From positions 1 to 21,934 of the IMG/VR virus record IMGVR_UViG_3300017734_000098: DNA of 21,934 nt, one strand, 5' to 3'. The position numbers and the translations under genes were made by a program. A model generated the notes under the pieces. The model saw only the letters and a program-made list of their open reading frames with translations. It was not told the origin of the DNA and searched no databases. This stretch comes from a virus. Below, piece after piece: positions 21,621 to 21,934 of the stretch (the stretch's first letter is position 1; every line of letters starts with the position of its first letter).

Positions 21621-21934
21621 GACTCTACGTATAAGAAGTCCTGAGCACGAGTTCTGTAATACTCCTTGCCGTCGATCTTGATGCGGTAGTCCATGCTCTT
21701 GGGGATACCTACAACATCTCCTACCTCTACACCAAGCTCCTCAATCCACGGAGCCGTGAACGCAACACGACCAGTCTTTACTGGCTTCTCCTTGAGCTCT
21801 ACCAGTTCTATAATCTTGCTATCCTCCTTGACCTCTTCCTCTACTGGCTCAAGCAAACTCCAGCCGCCAAGCGGAACGATATCCCCCTCTGAGTTCTTGT
21901 AAGCAATAGCCTGTGATTCGGTTGCTGTCTCAGG
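21617..21934 (-). CDS. GroES-like co-chaperonin, 5' end missing
   Basis: The frame runs from the right edge to a stop at 21617-21619; the N-terminus is beyond the window. The visible 105 residues read like the Cpn10/GroES family: VPLGGWSLLEPVEEEVKEDS at the start of the barrel, a mobile-loop-like stretch IIELVELKEKPVKTGRVAF, then ELGVEVGDVVGIPKSMDYRI, and the closing KIDGKEYYRTRAQDFLYVES. The family order 'L.PV...KxG.V...VxVGDxV...DGxEY...xDxL' is intact, and the visible part is slightly longer than a typical Cpn10 of about 97 residues. It would cap a GroEL ring of the host and could help fold the capsid protein, as T4 gp31 does. No GroEL partner is visible here. Confidence 0.7.
   Translation of the reverse strand, partial: PETATESQAIAYKNSEGDIVPLGGWSLLEPVEEEVKEDSKIIELVELKEKPVKTGRVAFTAPWIEELGVEVGDVVGIPKSMDYRIKIDGKEYYRTRAQDFLYVES

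Noticed and set aside
1-21934. CRISPR array, insertion sequence or defence system
   Set aside because: No regular direct repeats with spacers, no transposase and no defence-gene family were seen on either strand.

Overview
The window is a segment of a tailed double-stranded DNA bacteriophage, the packaging and virion-structure module. All 20 genes that I accept (two cut by the window edges), plus one tRNA, lie on the minus strand, packed with 1-4 base overlaps or gaps of under 80 bases. Transcription therefore runs from right (21934) to left (1). There is no bacterial housekeeping gene, integrase or insertion sequence, and no tail sheath or tape measure. What is visible (terminase, portal, scaffold, HK97-type capsid, ring/adaptor proteins, then a 1557-residue tail-hub protein) is the layout of a short-tailed, podovirus-like phage. 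The portal, ring proteins and giant 'muzzle'-like protein resemble those of crAss-like phages and their aquatic relatives. Start regions are A/T-rich with little Shine-Dalgarno sequence, and four intergenic gaps carry TATATTTG, a match to the Bacteroidota promoter box TAnnTTTG. I infer a phage of an aquatic Bacteroidota (Flavobacteriia-like) host; no taxonomic search was possible.

Right to left. (1) 21934-20791: a 5'-truncated GroES-like co-chaperonin, two short unknown proteins, a newly noticed 44-residue overlapping gene, a tRNA-Arg(UCU), and a 43-residue Lys/Arg-rich protein. (2) 20787-16184: large terminase and portal, the portal with its own TATATTTG box. (3) 16184-11431: a 117-residue structural protein, a 1069-residue fibre, a 321-residue adhesin-like protein with an arabinofuranosidase-B/LamG-like domain, and a 74-residue protein, all coupled by 1-base stop/start overlaps or a 1-base gap. 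(4) 11418-10541: four very basic small proteins behind another TATATTTG box. (5) 10517-7234: a 104-residue structural protein, an acidic scaffold-like protein, the major capsid protein and a 135-residue beta-rich protein. (6) 7158-1: an AT-hook-bearing protein, two ring/adaptor proteins, the giant muzzle-like protein, and the first ten codons of the next gene.

The genes together build a virion: terminase packages DNA through the portal into a capsid assembled on the scaffold, perhaps with help from the phage co-chaperonin. Ring proteins and the muzzle close the portal and form the stubby tail, and the fibre and adhesin bind the host surface. Hairpin terminators followed at once by promoter boxes punctuate the capsid end of the module (after the capsid gene, after the 135-residue gene, after the 273-residue gene), so these genes are probably transcribed as separate units. 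The most interesting things here are the promoter-box set placed four bases from start codons, the set of small basic proteins, the duplicated end domains of the fibre, and the Arg-rich insert in the muzzle. No gap is longer than 80 bases, so there is no unexplained long non-coding stretch.
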